DNA from: Acinetobacter sedimenti
GTDB taxonomy: Bacteria; Pseudomonadota; Gammaproteobacteria; Pseudomonadales; Moraxellaceae
DNA: 64,000 bases
Assembly: GCF_022601685.1 (NCBI RefSeq)
Contig: NZ_JAKUML010000010.1
Span: forward strand, 1 to 64,000
Reading direction: 5' to 3'
A model generated the notes under the pieces. That model was not told where the DNA came from, did not search any database, and saw nothing but the letters and a program-made list of their open reading frames with translations. Positions 29,836 to 39,465 of the stretch are shown piece after piece. A program made the position numbers and the translations under genes. Every line of letters starts with the position of its first letter. Position 1 is the stretch's first letter.

Positions 29836-30375
29836 TCAAATCGGCGCTTGGCTAATTTTCGGTGGTGTATTGCCATACTTCGGATTTTCAATCGCATCTT
29901 TGCAATATTGCTTATCACGCTCATAGTTCAGTTGCTTCTGCGCACGATCACTGCTCTGCTCTTGCACACTTCTCGCCCAAGCATCCAAGCTATTCAATGA
30001 TTTACGGCAAAGTGCATACTTCCCTTCGGTCACTGAGTCTGTCATTTTGACTTCGATACGCCAACGCGTCGACAGCTCACGCAGTGGTTCTCGCACCATG
30101 CCATCAATATCAGGATTACTTTTCGCATTTTCAGCATAAATGAGTTGATCCAATTGATTAATCAAAATCCATGCTTCATTGGCAACAGCAGAAGCATCAT
30201 TTGTTAATTTCTTTGCAGGTTTGATTTTTTGATTTGCATTTGCATGCTGTTCATTTTGACTGTCCGTACTCGGCGAAGTTGCACTTTGCTCACTCGTGTT
30301 GCTGTTTTGCGGATTGCCACATGCAACACCCAACACGCTCATCAGTACAACGGAACATTGAAGTTGAAATTTCAT
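29836..30375 (-). CDS. Hypothetical lipoprotein
   Basis: A 179-residue protein of unknown function. From the ATG at 30375 it starts MKFQLQCSVVLMSVLGVACG, a lipoprotein signal with the lipobox ending in Cys19. A polar linker rich in Asn, Ser and Gln follows, then a mostly helical domain (VANEAWILINQLDQLIYAEN ... LSTRWRIEVKMTDS) with two further cysteines (ALCRK and QYCKD) that might pair in the periplasm. The frame extends 13 codons upstream, but the lipoprotein start is the sensible one. Convergent with the acidic lipoprotein gene. Confidence 0.7.
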   Translation of the reverse strand: MKFQLQCSVVLMSVLGVACGNPQNSNTSEQSATSPSTDSQNEQHANANQKIKPAKKLTNDASAVANEAWILINQLDQLIYAENAKSNPDIDGMVREPLRELSTRWRIEVKMTDSVTEGKYALCRKSLNSLDAWARSVQEQSSDRAQKQLNYERDKQYCKDAIENPKYGNTPPKISQAPI

Positions 30376-30511
30376 ACGATGCCACCATAGCCTAATCAAT
30401 TGACAGGCTCGCATATTAAAAAATTATATTAGAATACTCAACCGCTATTCCTACATTATCCTGAAGCGATAAGTATTTTGTGATTTCTGCGCTGTATGTA
30501 TAAAGGTTTTT

Positions 30512-31291
30512 ATGTCCAACACTCATATCGTTTCAAATCCAAGCACACACCGTCAGAGTACCTTTTTAGACGGTGCACGTGATGCCTTAGTCATTGTATT
30601 TACCTATTTGCCTGTGGCATTTGCATTTGGTGTGGCTGCGGTCGGCTTTGGTTTTAATTCGTGGGAAGCGCTATTCTTATCTTCAACCATTTATGCAGGA
30701 GCAAGTCAGTTTATTGTCATTGCACTTTTGGCATCTGGTAGCTCGATTTGGGTGGCGGCGATTACCGTGATTATTCTAGATCTGCGTCATGTGCTGTATG
30801 GCCCTGCGATGTATCAGCAATTCCCGTCCGCAGTGAAACCCACCTTGAGCATGAAAAAAACAGGATTTTGGGCTTGGGGCTTGACCGACGAAGTGTTTGC
30901 ACGAGGTTTGATTGAACTCAGTCAGCGCAAGCAAAACTGGTCTGAGGCGTGGATGCTCGGATTAAGTTTTACCTCATGGGCATCTTGGGCATTTGGCTCA
31001 TTTGTCGGTGCGATGTTTGCCGATCAGATACATCTAATGCCGATGTTTTTACAAGCCAGTTTTGACTTTTTATTGCCTGCATTATTTTTAAGCTTTTTAT
31101 TGGCGGCATTTGAGAAGAAAAATTTACATATCATTATCAGCGCCTTGCTATTCAGTGCGCTTGGTTATTTATGGCTTGGATTATCTTTTGCGATTTTCTC
31201 AGGAATTATTGCGGGAATGGTCGTTGCATTAATCAAATACTATGGCATTGATAAAAACACATCTCAAGGAGCACAATCCCATGAGCATTGA
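30512..31291 (+). CDS. azlC: AzlC-family branched-chain amino acid exporter, large subunit
   Basis: A 259-residue inner-membrane protein with about seven hydrophobic helices. Together with AzlD it forms an exporter such as the BrnFE pair, which moves branched-chain amino acids and methionine. The opening DGARDALVIVFTYLPVAFAF and the segment YAGASQFIVIALLASG are typical of AzlC. LDLRHVLYGPAM is another family motif. Its 3' end overlaps azlD by 11 bases. The exact substrate is not predictable. Confidence 0.88.
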   Translation: MSNTHIVSNPSTHRQSTFLDGARDALVIVFTYLPVAFAFGVAAVGFGFNSWEALFLSSTIYAGASQFIVIALLASGSSIWVAAITVIILDLRHVLYGPAMYQQFPSAVKPTLSMKKTGFWAWGLTDEVFARGLIELSQRKQNWSEAWMLGLSFTSWASWAFGSFVGAMFADQIHLMPMFLQASFDFLLPALFLSFLLAAFEKKNLHIIISALLFSALGYLWLGLSFAIFSGIIAGMVVALIKYYGIDKNTSQGAQSHEH

Positions 31292-31622
31292 AATTTTATT
31301 GATTGGTTTGTTGGTCGGCTTAGCTAACTTTTTTAACCGTTTTGTACCAATTTGGCTAGTACATAAAAAACAGCAACAGCAACAAAATAAAGGACGTGCA
31401 TGGATTGGCGTGGCGATGGCAAGTATTGGTGTTAGTGCGATCTGTGCCATGTTCATGATTGCCACATTGCCACCGTTAATTGATCATCATGATCGGATTT
31501 TTGCCATGAGTTGTGGATTTTTGGCATTGATCATGATGTATGCGCTGAGTAAAAAGATTATTTTGGCGACCTTAACAGCGGCGCTGATTTATGGCGTATT
31601 GTTTACCTACGTGCATTTCTAA
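31281..31622 (+). CDS. azlD: AzlD-family branched-chain amino acid exporter, small subunit
   Basis: A 113-residue membrane protein with about four helices, partner of AzlC. The start at 31281 (MSIEILLIGLLVGLANFFNR) has AAGGAG nine bases upstream. A TTG-type start further up would begin inside azlC without conservation. Overlap with azlC by 11 bases suggests coupled translation and equal production. GLANFFNRFVPIWL is the conserved N-terminal AzlD region. Confidence 0.85.
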   Translation: MSIEILLIGLLVGLANFFNRFVPIWLVHKKQQQQQNKGRAWIGVAMASIGVSAICAMFMIATLPPLIDHHDRIFAMSCGFLALIMMYALSKKIILATLTAALIYGVLFTYVHF

Positions 31623-31659
31623 CGACAAATTAAACAAACTTAGAAACAAACACCTATCA

Positions 31660-31692
31660 AAAAAATCAGCAACATATATTGATGCTGATTTC
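31660..31692. terminator. Hairpin between azlD and the nitronate monooxygenase gene
   Basis: AAATCAGCA (31663-31671) pairs exactly with TGCTGATTT (31683-31691), with A-runs on the left. It is most useful to the minus-strand gene or to both. Confidence 0.6.
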
Positions 31693-31713
31693 CTGCAATC
31701 TGAGCAAAACTTA

Positions 31714-32757
31714 TTACAGTTCTTGCAATTCCTGCACCAATTTTTCTACCAACTCTTTGGCATCCAAACGGCGAATATTCGCCACATTACTGCCTGCCCA
31801 ATATGCACCAAAACCTTGTTCATCTTGTTTTGATGCAACTGCATGCAGTTGTTTTGCCAAGTCATAAGTATATGGATAGCCCGCATGAGATGGACGATCA
31901 GGCAAATCAACAAACTGATGCCACGCATTGAGCAAACCACGTGCAGGGCGACCTGAAATATTATCGGTGATTTGGGTAATCGGCTGTTGAAAAAGCAATT
32001 CTCGATAGACGTCATTGGCAGCGGATTCTTTACATTGTACAAATGCTGTCCCTAGCTGTGCCGCACTGGCACCCAGCTCCAAATACAATCGAATATCTTC
32101 ACCCGTCATGATACCACCCGCAGCCACGATCGGCAGATCAAAATACTGATTCAAAATAATCACCAAATCTAAAGTCGTCAGTCCCGCATCACAGCTTGGA
32201 TTAAATGTGCCACGATGTCCGCCTGCTTCAACACCCTGCGCAATCAACACATCAATGCCTGCCTGCTGTGCCAAATAGGCTTCACTCAACTGAGTCACTG
32301 TCACCAGTGTAATGATGCCCTCTTGTTTTAAAGCAGAAATCTGCTCAGCAGTTGGTAAGCCAAAATGAAAACTCACTGCTTTCGGTTTTGTGTCTAACAC
32401 AACTTTCAGCAAATCATCATTCGATACGAAACTTTGATAAATTTCATTGAGTTGTATTGGCACTTCTGCATCAAACTCATCAAAGTGTGGACGAATATAA
32501 TTAATCCATTGTTGCGCTTTGTCTGCATCATAAGCAGTCGGTTGATGACAGAAAAAATTGACCTGAAAAGGTTGATCGGTCAATTGCTGGGTTTTGAGAA
32601 TGGCTTGTTTTGCTGTTTCGGCATTACTTGCTCCTAAACCCAACGCACCTAAACCGCCTGCATTTGATACCGCTGCCGCAAGCTCAGGTGTAGACGTACC
32701 TGCCATCGGTGCAACAAATATAGGATGTGTAATTCCTAAGCGTTGTAATAAATCCAT
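31714..32757 (-). CDS. Nitronate monooxygenase (2-nitropropane dioxygenase family)
   Basis: A 347-residue FMN TIM-barrel enzyme that oxidises propionate 3-nitronate and similar nitronates. The N-terminus THPIFVAPMAGTSTPELAAAVS is the family start. AGGLGALGLG, AQGVEAGGHRG with the catalytic His, and AAGGIMTGEDIRLYLELGASAAQLGTAF (FMN phosphate site) follow in order. The complete length is present. No neighbour hints at a specific pathway. It is probably a detoxifying enzyme. Confidence 0.9.
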   Translation of the reverse strand: MDLLQRLGITHPIFVAPMAGTSTPELAAAVSNAGGLGALGLGASNAETAKQAILKTQQLTDQPFQVNFFCHQPTAYDADKAQQWINYIRPHFDEFDAEVPIQLNEIYQSFVSNDDLLKVVLDTKPKAVSFHFGLPTAEQISALKQEGIITLVTVTQLSEAYLAQQAGIDVLIAQGVEAGGHRGTFNPSCDAGLTTLDLVIILNQYFDLPIVAAGGIMTGEDIRLYLELGASAAQLGTAFVQCKESAANDVYRELLFQQPITQITDNISGRPARGLLNAWHQFVDLPDRPSHAGYPYTYDLAKQLHAVASKQDEQGFGAYWAGSNVANIRRLDAKELVEKLVQELQEL

Positions 32758-32971
32758 TTGACCACCCAGATCTCTTCATAAATGCCATTGTATCGTCAAA
32801 GAAATTTATTTCTAACGCAATGCAACCAATTAAGGTTAATGATGTAGCAGGATTAAAATTCAATGACTGTAGATACTTTTAGCATACCGCTTCTTTCAGC
32901 TTTATGTATTTTAATAATGAATATTCACTATTTATGGTGACTTGATTCACTGCAAACTTTAATGACAAGTT

Positions 32972-34138
32972 CTAAGCCATCTTATTATTTGGCAATGCTT
33001 TGATAAAAACTAGCCCAAATAAGCACATCAACCCTGCAATGATAAATATCCATTGCCCAGACAACACATCCCAATATTTTCCTGCAAGTAAACTACCGAG
33101 TGCCACACCTAGCCCCCACATGGTGCTATACAGCGCCTGCCCTCGTCCCTGTTGTCCTGCACTAAAGTGTTGCAAAATCATCCGCATGGCAATCAAATGA
33201 AATAAACCAAAACTAAAGGCATGAATCCATTGTGCAAAAAGCTGTATCCAAAAATGCTCAGCAAATACGCCGACAATGATCCAACGCATACTGGTCAAGA
33301 CCAAACAGATAGCAACTAAACTGCGCCATGAAAATTGACGAAAAAACCATGTCGCATAAGCAAACATCACGATTTCTGCTACCACGCCCATTGACCATAA
33401 CAGCCCTGTTTTCGTGGTGGAAAACTGATATTCATGCAGAAAATTACTATAAAAGCTATAAAACGGCGCATGAGAAAACAAAAGGAAAAATTCAATGAGA
33501 AAAAAACACGCCACCGCAGGACGTTTTAAGATCGGTAAAATCGGCTCAAGTTTGCGCTGTGCAGTCGGTGCTTGTTTTGGTTCAGCAATGCTAAACGAAC
33601 ACAGAAAAGCACAAGCGGAAATACACAATAATAGAATTGGTAGATTGGTAATTGGAATCCAATCCAAAATTGCACCAATCACAAACACGCCAACGATGAA
33701 GCCGATCGAGCCCCATTTACGGATTTTGCCATATAAAGTCTGATGTTGATCACCGAGCCAAAATAGCGTTACGCCCTCAAACTGCGCCAAGATTGCATTT
33801 TGAAAAAAGCTAAAAATCAGCATGATGATGGCGATGCTTTGAAATTTTTTATCAATAAAGAAAATGGTCAGCCAAATCACTGCTTCTACAAAAGTTGCAA
33901 TGCGAATCCACAACATGCGCTTGCCCGTCAGATCGGCGAGCCATCCCCAAATAAATGGCGCAAAAAATCGAGTGATCACCGCAATGGTGCTGAGCAAACC
34001 AATTTCAAAATGACTAAACTGTTGGAATTCCAAATATAAATTCCAATACGGCATGAATGTGCCGACGATCGCATAGTAGAAAAAATAAAATGCAGACAGT
34101 CGTATACCGATCTTTTGCAAGTCGTTTGACTTTTGCAT
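32972..34138 (-). CDS. Major facilitator superfamily transporter (HcaT-like)
   Basis: A 388-residue inner-membrane transporter with about twelve predicted helices. The start YFFYYAIVGTFMPYWNLYL and the cytoplasmic loop GWLADLTGKRMLWIRI between helices 2 and 3 are of the MFS_1-like / phenylpropionate permease branch (HcaT, YcaD-like). The substrate is unknown. Its ATG overlaps the prmC stop in TAATG, so it is translated with prfA-prmC. The link to release-factor biology appears positional only. Confidence 0.85.
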   Translation of the reverse strand: MQKSNDLQKIGIRLSAFYFFYYAIVGTFMPYWNLYLEFQQFSHFEIGLLSTIAVITRFFAPFIWGWLADLTGKRMLWIRIATFVEAVIWLTIFFIDKKFQSIAIIMLIFSFFQNAILAQFEGVTLFWLGDQHQTLYGKIRKWGSIGFIVGVFVIGAILDWIPITNLPILLLCISACAFLCSFSIAEPKQAPTAQRKLEPILPILKRPAVACFFLIEFFLLFSHAPFYSFYSNFLHEYQFSTTKTGLLWSMGVVAEIVMFAYATWFFRQFSWRSLVAICLVLTSMRWIIVGVFAEHFWIQLFAQWIHAFSFGLFHLIAMRMILQHFSAGQQGRGQALYSTMWGLGVALGSLLAGKYWDVLSGQWIFIIAGLMCLFGLVFIKALPNNKMA

Positions 34139-34968
34139 TAAACAAATTGCCCCAAACTCACCCGATCATTACTACCATAGTCCTGCACAGTACGGACATT
34201 TTTAAAGCCTTGTTGTTTTAATAAATCCTGTACAGCAGTCGCCTGATCATAGCCATGCTCAAGCACAATCCAGCCTTTTGGATTTAACCACTCTGGCGTT
34301 TCACGGATAATGAGCTCTAAATCTGATAAGCCTTTTTTCTCAGCGACCAAAGCACGTTGCGGTTCATATTCGAGCTTAGCCACATGCACATCATCAGGAT
34401 CAATATACGGCGGATTCGAGACAATTAAGTCAAACTTATCTTTGTGCTGTCGCGTCATTAGCGCTTTATACCACGAGCCGAGCGCAAAATTAACATTATT
34501 TAAACCGTGTTTCTCTGCATTAAACTTTGCCACGTCAAGACTTGGTGCATAAATATCTGTTGCTGTGATTTTCCATAGTGGCTTTTCCGAGGCAAGTGCC
34601 AGTGCAATTGCGCCTGTACCTGTCCCCAAATCCAGCACATTAGCCACTTTCGGTAAGTCCAACGCCAATACCGTTTCGACCACAATCTCGGTATCAGGAC
34701 GTGGCACCAATGTGTCCGATGTGACTTTTAAATCCAGCGTCCAAAACGGCTGTGAGCCGATGATATAGGCAAGCGGTTCATTTTTTGCTAAGCGCATCAA
34801 ACCATCGAGATAGTGCTGTTCTTGCTCCGCTGATAAGTCTTGCATCATATTCATTTTCAGATGCAATGGGCTGAGTTTAAGAATATGCTCAAGTAGCCAT
34901 GTCGCTTCTTGGCGTTCATAGCTATCCACTTGCCCACGCAGATTTAAGGCTTGTGCAATATTCATCAC
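34138..34968 (-). CDS. prmC: Release factor glutamine methyltransferase
   Basis: Methylates the GGQ glutamine of RF1 and RF2 using S-adenosylmethionine, raising termination efficiency. The 276-residue protein has an N-terminal helical RF-binding domain with WLLEHILKLSPL, the SAM loop VLDLGTGTGAIALALA near residue 116, and the catalytic SNPPYIDPDD near 184. It sits 39 bases downstream of prfA, the gene of one of its substrates, which is the standard arrangement. Its stop overlaps the next gene's start. Confidence 0.95.
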   Translation of the reverse strand: MMNIAQALNLRGQVDSYERQEATWLLEHILKLSPLHLKMNMMQDLSAEQEQHYLDGLMRLAKNEPLAYIIGSQPFWTLDLKVTSDTLVPRPDTEIVVETVLALDLPKVANVLDLGTGTGAIALALASEKPLWKITATDIYAPSLDVAKFNAEKHGLNNVNFALGSWYKALMTRQHKDKFDLIVSNPPYIDPDDVHVAKLEYEPQRALVAEKKGLSDLELIIRETPEWLNPKGWIVLEHGYDQATAVQDLLKQQGFKNVRTVQDYGSNDRVSLGQFV

Positions 34969-35007
34969 ATGACCTGAATTTTTGAAATAATGAATTTTTT
35001 ATAAAGG

Positions 35008-36096
35008 TTAGGCATCATTCTCTTGCGCCAACATCGCCAATTGATCAGCTTGATATTCACGATGCAGATTGTCCAAGATTTCGGTCAAATCGCCCTCCAT
35101 GATCGCATCGAGCTTATATAAAGTCAGATTGATACGATGGTCGGTCATACGACCTTGCGGATAGTTATAGGTGCGAATCCGTTCAGAACGATCACCCGAA
35201 CCCACCAAATCACGACGCATTTCTGAAGTCGCTGCATCAGCGGCCGCACGCTTGGCATTTTCAAGACGTGACGCAAGCAGTGTCATCGCTTTGGCTTTGT
35301 TCTTATGCTGTGAACGCTCATCCTGACATTCTACCACCGTACCTGTTGGAATATGGGTGATACGCACCGCAGAATCAGTTTTGTTAATGTGCTGACCACC
35401 AGCACCTGATGCACGGTAAGTATCAATACGCAAATCCGCAGGGTTAATATCGACCGACGTATCCACATCCACTTCAGGTAAAATCGCCACGGTACATGCC
35501 GAAGTATGCACACGCCCTTGCGACTCGGTTGCAGGCACACGTTGTACACGATGCGCACCACTTTCAAACTTTAAGCGACCATAGACGCCATCACCATCGA
35601 CACGACAAATAACTTCTTTATAACCGCCATGTTCGCCTTCATTTTCAGAGAGGATTTCAATACGCCAACCTTGTGTTTCGGCATATTTACTATACATACG
35701 GAATAGATCACCTGAGAAAATCGCCGCTTCATCACCACCCGTTCCTGCACGAATTTCAAGGAATGCAGCATTGGCATCATTCGGATCTTTGGGAATCATT
35801 AAGATGTTGAGCTGACTTTCAAGGTCGTCGATCAAGGCTTTATTTTCTTTGATTTCCTCTTGTGCCATTTCTTTGAAATCTGGCTCGGATAGCATTTCTT
35901 CAGCAGTCACAATATCCGCTTCGGCTTGAGTATATTGTTGCCAAACAGCGGTGATCTCTTGTAGTTCACTATGTTCACGAGAGAGTTTGCGGAATTTATT
36001 GTTATCCGAAATAACTTCTACATCTGCCAATAAGGCATTTAACTCTTCATAACGATCGACCAACTGATCCAAACGTAAACGTAGCGACTCTTTCAT
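35008..36096 (-). CDS. prfA: Peptide chain release factor 1
   Basis: Ends translation at UAA and UAG. The 362-residue protein has the standard layout: N-terminal helices, the PXT-type codon-recognition region near 185-195 ([10 protein letters not shown]), and the GGQ loop in [19 protein letters not shown] near residue 230, the site modified by Prm[12 protein letters not shown] is the usual C-terminal segment. It is first in prfA-prmC-MFS. hemA, a common upstream partner elsewhere, is absent; a 427-base gap lies upstream. Confidence 0.96.
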   Translation of the reverse strand: MKESLRLRLDQLVDRYEELNALLADVEVISDNNKFRKLSREHSELQEITAVWQQYTQAEADIVTAEEMLSEPDFKEMAQEEIKENKALIDDLESQLNILMIPKDPNDANAAFLEIRAGTGGDEAAIFSGDLFRMYSKYAETQGWRIEILSENEGEHGGYKEVICRVDGDGVYGRLKFESGAHRVQRVPATESQGRVHTSACTVAILPEVDVDTSVDINPADLRIDTYRASGAGGQHINKTDSAVRITHIPTGTVVECQDERSQHKNKAKAMTLLASRLENAKRAAADAATSEMRRDLVGSGDRSERIRTYNYPQGRMTDHRINLTLYKLDAIMEGDLTEILDNLHREYQADQLAMLAQENDA

Positions 36097-36523
36097 ACAA
36101 TAACTTTCTCTTTGTCCTAGATTCTATTTCTAGGTTTTACTTCAACGAATGTGTTTCAAATTTGGTGCATCAAAATTATTTCAAGACCATGAATAGAAAT
36201 CATGAATAAAAATCATTAAAGATGTGAAATTGATCAATGCAATGTGGCGCATAGTTTACCGACAAATCAAGCTAAATCCTATCGACAACATCAACTTTTA
36301 GACAATGTGATCGTCTTGGCATTTCAAATTCAGAATAGGGAGGAATTACGGCGAAAGTTACAGAAGATACGTCTTTCGCTACCTTTGAGTTACGCAAAGT
36401 ATGTGTTTGCGCTACAGATCTCCATTTTTTTCGCCCTATCCTTTGCTAAATTTATTTCCATCAAAACATTTTGACATACTTTGTCAAAAAGACTTAAAAA
36501 TAGAAGCTTATAAGGAGAGCACA
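36097..36523. other. Intergenic region with paired hairpins upstream of a glycine-zipper gene
   Basis: No convincing gene. A 76-codon open frame from 36244 is basic, lacks family features and overlaps the hairpins, so I do not call it. Two hairpins lie at 36347-36415, each preceded by TTACG and followed by CTAC. AAGGAG at 36512-36517 serves the next gene. Confidence 0.5.
36347..36415. promoter_or_regulatory. Two adjacent similar hairpins, possible regulatory RNA element
   Basis: GCGAAAG (36351-36357) pairs with CTTTCGC (36373-36379), loop 15. CGCAAA (36393-36398) pairs with TTTGCG (36406-36411), loop 7. Both stems sit between a TTACG and a CTAC, so they may be diverged copies. They lie about 110-175 bases before the glycine-zipper gene. 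Confidence 0.4.
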
Positions 36524-36970
36524 ATGAAACATTATGCATATATCTTAACTGGAGTTTTAGCGAGTTCGATCATTGCAACACCTGCGATGGCGGATAGTAC
36601 GACACGTGTGGCAGCAGCGAGTGCACTTGGTAGCGTCGTTGGTAATGTCATCGGTAAACAAGTCGGTGGATCAAATGGTGCAGATTTAGGTGCTGCAATC
36701 GGTGGTGCAGGTGGTGCTGCAGCGGCAAGTAGCAAATCAAGCCGGACTGAATCGGCAATTGGTGGCGGTTTAGGCTCTTATGCAGGCTCTGCACTGGGTA
36801 AAAACTATGGTTCAAATGGTCAAATCATCGGAGCAGCTCTCGGTGCAGCAGGTGGCGCAGCTCTTGGTAATAAAATCAGCGATGATAAAGACGCTGAAAA
36901 ACGTAAGTATAACAACTCACGTAAATACAAACGCAGCCAATGGAAACGTTCACGTCATTACCATGACTAA
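36524..36970 (+). CDS. Glycine-zipper exported protein
   Basis: A 148-residue protein with a signal peptide (MKHYAYILTGVLASSIIATPAMA) and a Gly/Ala-rich body with repeated G-x3-G spacing (NVIGKQVGGSNGADLGAAIG, then GGGLGSYAGSALGKNYGSNG), the pattern of glycine-zipper membrane-associated proteins. The C-terminus is strongly basic (RKYKRSQWKRSRHYHD). I start at the ATG at 36524, which has AAGGAGAG upstream, not at the longer open frame. Function unknown; outer-membrane or periplasmic placement is inferred. Confidence 0.8.
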   Translation: MKHYAYILTGVLASSIIATPAMADSTTRVAAASALGSVVGNVIGKQVGGSNGADLGAAIGGAGGAAAASSKSSRTESAIGGGLGSYAGSALGKNYGSNGQIIGAALGAAGGAALGNKISDDKDAEKRKYNNSRKYKRSQWKRSRHYHD

Positions 36971-36988
36971 TAGCTAAATACGTTCAAG

Positions 36989-37011
36989 AAAGCACCTTCG
37001 GGTGCTTTTTT
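36989..37011 (+). terminator. Terminator with a TTCG tetraloop
   Basis: AAGCACC pairs with GGTGCTT around TTCG, followed by T. It lies about 20 bases past the glycine-zipper gene. Confidence 0.9.
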
Positions 37012-37147
37012 GTTGCCTGAGAAAGGATATTCAAAAATTAAAAATCAGCTTATTTATAACCTTATGAGAAATTTAAAAGGTAAAAATTGATTTTATCCGA
37101 AGCAACCTCATATTAACATGACATGATTTTTAAAATGAGGTGGCTTT

Positions 37148-38191
37148 GTGTCCACAGCCGATACAGCGTTCAATGAAAACGCATCATCCAATCTGAAAGA
37201 TGTAAAATTCTCCATTTTAGAACTTGCACCGATTCGTGATGATGGTACCGCTAAAGATGCTTTAGAAAATGCAAAACGACTTGCACAACATGCCGAAAAG
37301 CTTGGCTATCATCGTCTTTGGGTTGCCGAGCATCACAATATGAAAGGTATCGCCAGCTCTGCGACCAGTGTGTTGCTTGGTTATCTTGCGGCGAACACTT
37401 CAACACTGCGATTAGGTTCGGGTGGCATTATGTTGCCCAATCATGCCCCTCTTGTGGTTGCTGAGCAATTCGGTACTTTAGCGACACTCTACCCTGATCG
37501 GATTGATCTCGGATTAGGTCGTGCACCGGGTACAGATCAGATCACAATGCGAGCTTTGCGTCGTGGACGTTTTGAAACTGAGGAGCAATTCCCGCAAGAT
37601 GTAAGTGAAATTTTAACTTATTTCGATGATGCCAAAGCAGGACAGCAAATCATTGCCGTTCCAGGGCAAGGCTCAAAAGTCCCTGTGTATTTGTTAGGTT
37701 CTAGCCTATTTAGCGCACAGCTTGCTGCACGACTCGGTTTACCTTATGCTTTTGCCTCACACTTTGCGCCACGGATGATGATGCAAGCCATCGCTTTATA
37801 TCGTGAAAACTTCCAAGCCTCGGCTTATTTGGATAAACCTTATGTGATAATTGGTGTGCCAAGTCTTGTTGCAGAGAGTGATGAAGAAGCAAAATATCTT
37901 GCCACGACCAATTATCAGCGCATCCTTGCACTATTTCGTGGTCAACCAACCAATCTTGTGCCACCTGTAGCGTCGATGGATGGTTTATGGTCAGAAGTAG
38001 AAAAACGTGGCGTCGAAGGTTTCTTTGGTGTTGAGCAGACTGGCTCTAAAGAAACCGTGAAACACGGCTTAGAGGAATTACTACAGCGTACTCAGGCGGA
38101 TGAATTCATCTTCACTTGTGATGTGTATGATCCTGAAAAACGGCTCAAAAGCTTTGAATTATTGAAACAAATTCAAGGTGAATCTCAATAA
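37148..38191 (+). CDS. LLM-class (luciferase-like) flavin oxidoreductase
   Basis: A 347-residue TIM-barrel flavoenzyme of the bacterial-luciferase-like family, YhbW-like branch. Typical segments are [19 protein letters not shown] near residue 55, [22 protein letters not shown] near 91, and [12 protein letters not shown]. Such enzymes use reduced FMN to oxidise organic substrates, but the substrate here is unknown. The start is GTG at 37148 with GAGGTGG seven bases upstream. The gene is monocistronic. Confidence 0.87.
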   Translation: MSTADTAFNENASSNLKDVKFSILELAPIRDDGTAKDALENAKRLAQHAEKLGYHRLWVAEHHNMKGIASSATSVLLGYLAANTSTLRLGSGGIMLPNHAPLVVAEQFGTLATLYPDRIDLGLGRAPGTDQITMRALRRGRFETEEQFPQDVSEILTYFDDAKAGQQIIAVPGQGSKVPVYLLGSSLFSAQLAARLGLPYAFASHFAPRMMMQAIALYRENFQASAYLDKPYVIIGVPSLVAESDEEAKYLATTNYQRILALFRGQPTNLVPPVASMDGLWSEVEKRGVEGFFGVEQTGSKETVKHGLEELLQRTQADEFIFTCDVYDPEKRLKSFELLKQIQGESQ

Positions 38192-38201
38192 TTTAGATTG
38201 A

Positions 38202-38235
38202 AAAACGCCAAGTTGCTTATGAACTTGGCGTTTTA
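38202..38235. terminator. Terminator between the LLM oxidoreductase gene and ppsR
   Basis: AAAACGCCAAGTT pairs with AACTTGGCGTTTT around a short loop. It is placed after the LLM gene, with T following. Confidence 0.85.
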
Positions 38236-38294
38236 TTATTTGCTTTTTGATATTTCCGTTTCGAAAAAATCAATTTTTCAAATTAAAGAAAATC

Positions 38295-39146
38295 CTAACC
38301 AATCCGACGCTTTAAACCTGTCGTTTGCAAAATTCGTGTCGAAATTTCTTCGATCGACATTTCCGATACATTTAAATATGGAATACCTTCTGAAATATAA
38401 ATCCCTTCGATTGCTCGAAGCTCCATCTGACATTGACTAAAGCTCGCATAACGACTATTGGCTTTGCGTTCGGTACGTATCGCCACTAATCGCTCCGCAT
38501 CAATCATCAAACCAAAGAGCTTGCTTTTATGTGGTTTAAGTACCGCAGGCAGACGATTGTCATCCAAATCATCTTCAGTGAGCGGATAGTTCGCCACTCG
38601 AATACCGAACTGTAATGACAAATAAATCGACGTTGGCGTTTTCCCCGAACGAGATACACCGATCAAAATCAAATCCGCCTGATCATAATGTCGTGTGCGT
38701 GCGCCATCATCATTGTCAAGTGCAAAATGCACTGCATCGATACGCCCTTTATAAGACTCCGAGTCCGTCACCGCATGGGTCTGACCAACTAGTGTTGTCG
38801 CTTTGGTTTCCAGTTCAGTTTCAAGTTTACTGATAATGCCTTCGAACACGTCCAAATTAATCGCATTTGCAGTGTTGATAATATCTCGCAGATCAGGATC
38901 AACTAAAGTATCAAACACAATCGGCAAACTGCCATCACGCTCAGCGATACTGTTGATTTTCATCACCACATTCATGGCGCTTTCTTCACTATCAATATAC
39001 GGCATGATGTGCGTATCAAACTCAACATTGGGAAATTGTGCTAAGAGTGAATGCCCTAAGGTTTCAGCGGTAATCGCTGTTCCATCAGATATAAAGAACA
39101 CACTTCGATTAATCATATTGTCATTAGGTATGTTACTTTCTGACAT
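38295..39146 (-). CDS. ppsR: PEP synthase regulatory protein (bifunctional kinase/pyrophosphorylase, DUF299)
   Basis: Switches PEP synthase off and on by ADP-dependent phosphorylation and Pi-dependent dephosphorylation of a threonine. The 283-residue protein starts at the ATG at 39146, with AGGTGA eight bases upstream; the frame extends ten codons further without conservation. FFISDGTAITAETLGHSLL opens the domain, and the P-loop-like GVSRSGKTPTSIYLS lies near residue 150. NRRYEVID-like family end is replaced here by NVSEMSIEEISTRIL. It is divergent from ppsA, its target, the usual arrangement. Confidence 0.92.
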   Translation of the reverse strand: MSESNIPNDNMINRSVFFISDGTAITAETLGHSLLAQFPNVEFDTHIMPYIDSEESAMNVVMKINSIAERDGSLPIVFDTLVDPDLRDIINTANAINLDVFEGIISKLETELETKATTLVGQTHAVTDSESYKGRIDAVHFALDNDDGARTRHYDQADLILIGVSRSGKTPTSIYLSLQFGIRVANYPLTEDDLDDNRLPAVLKPHKSKLFGLMIDAERLVAIRTERKANSRYASFSQCQMELRAIEGIYISEGIPYLNVSEMSIEEISTRILQTTGLKRRIG

Positions 39147-39465
39147 GTTTTTTTCACCTTTAACATTTGTTTTCACAGCACATAATCTTTATAGTAATCG
39201 GATGTTGATCTCCTGTCGCCTATTATTGCTATATTCGCTGATAAAACGTGAAAACTGTGAAAAATAGTAAAAAATAATATGCCACTAGGGGTGGAAATTT
39301 GAATCATTGGTACGCATATCACAACTTTGATTTACGAATAGATTGACGACATCGATTTATGAAATACGTTTTCGAGATTTTTTGATTTAGACTTGAATGT
39401 AGACGTTCGAAAGAAATTTTCGAATCAGTTAAATTTTTAATGAAGCACACAGTGGAGTAACGATT

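Noticed and set aside
36244-36474. A 76-codon open frame in the gap between prfA and the glycine-zipper gene
   Set aside because: It has no family features and its 3' half overlaps the paired hairpins. The strong ribosome binding site belongs to the gene at 36524.
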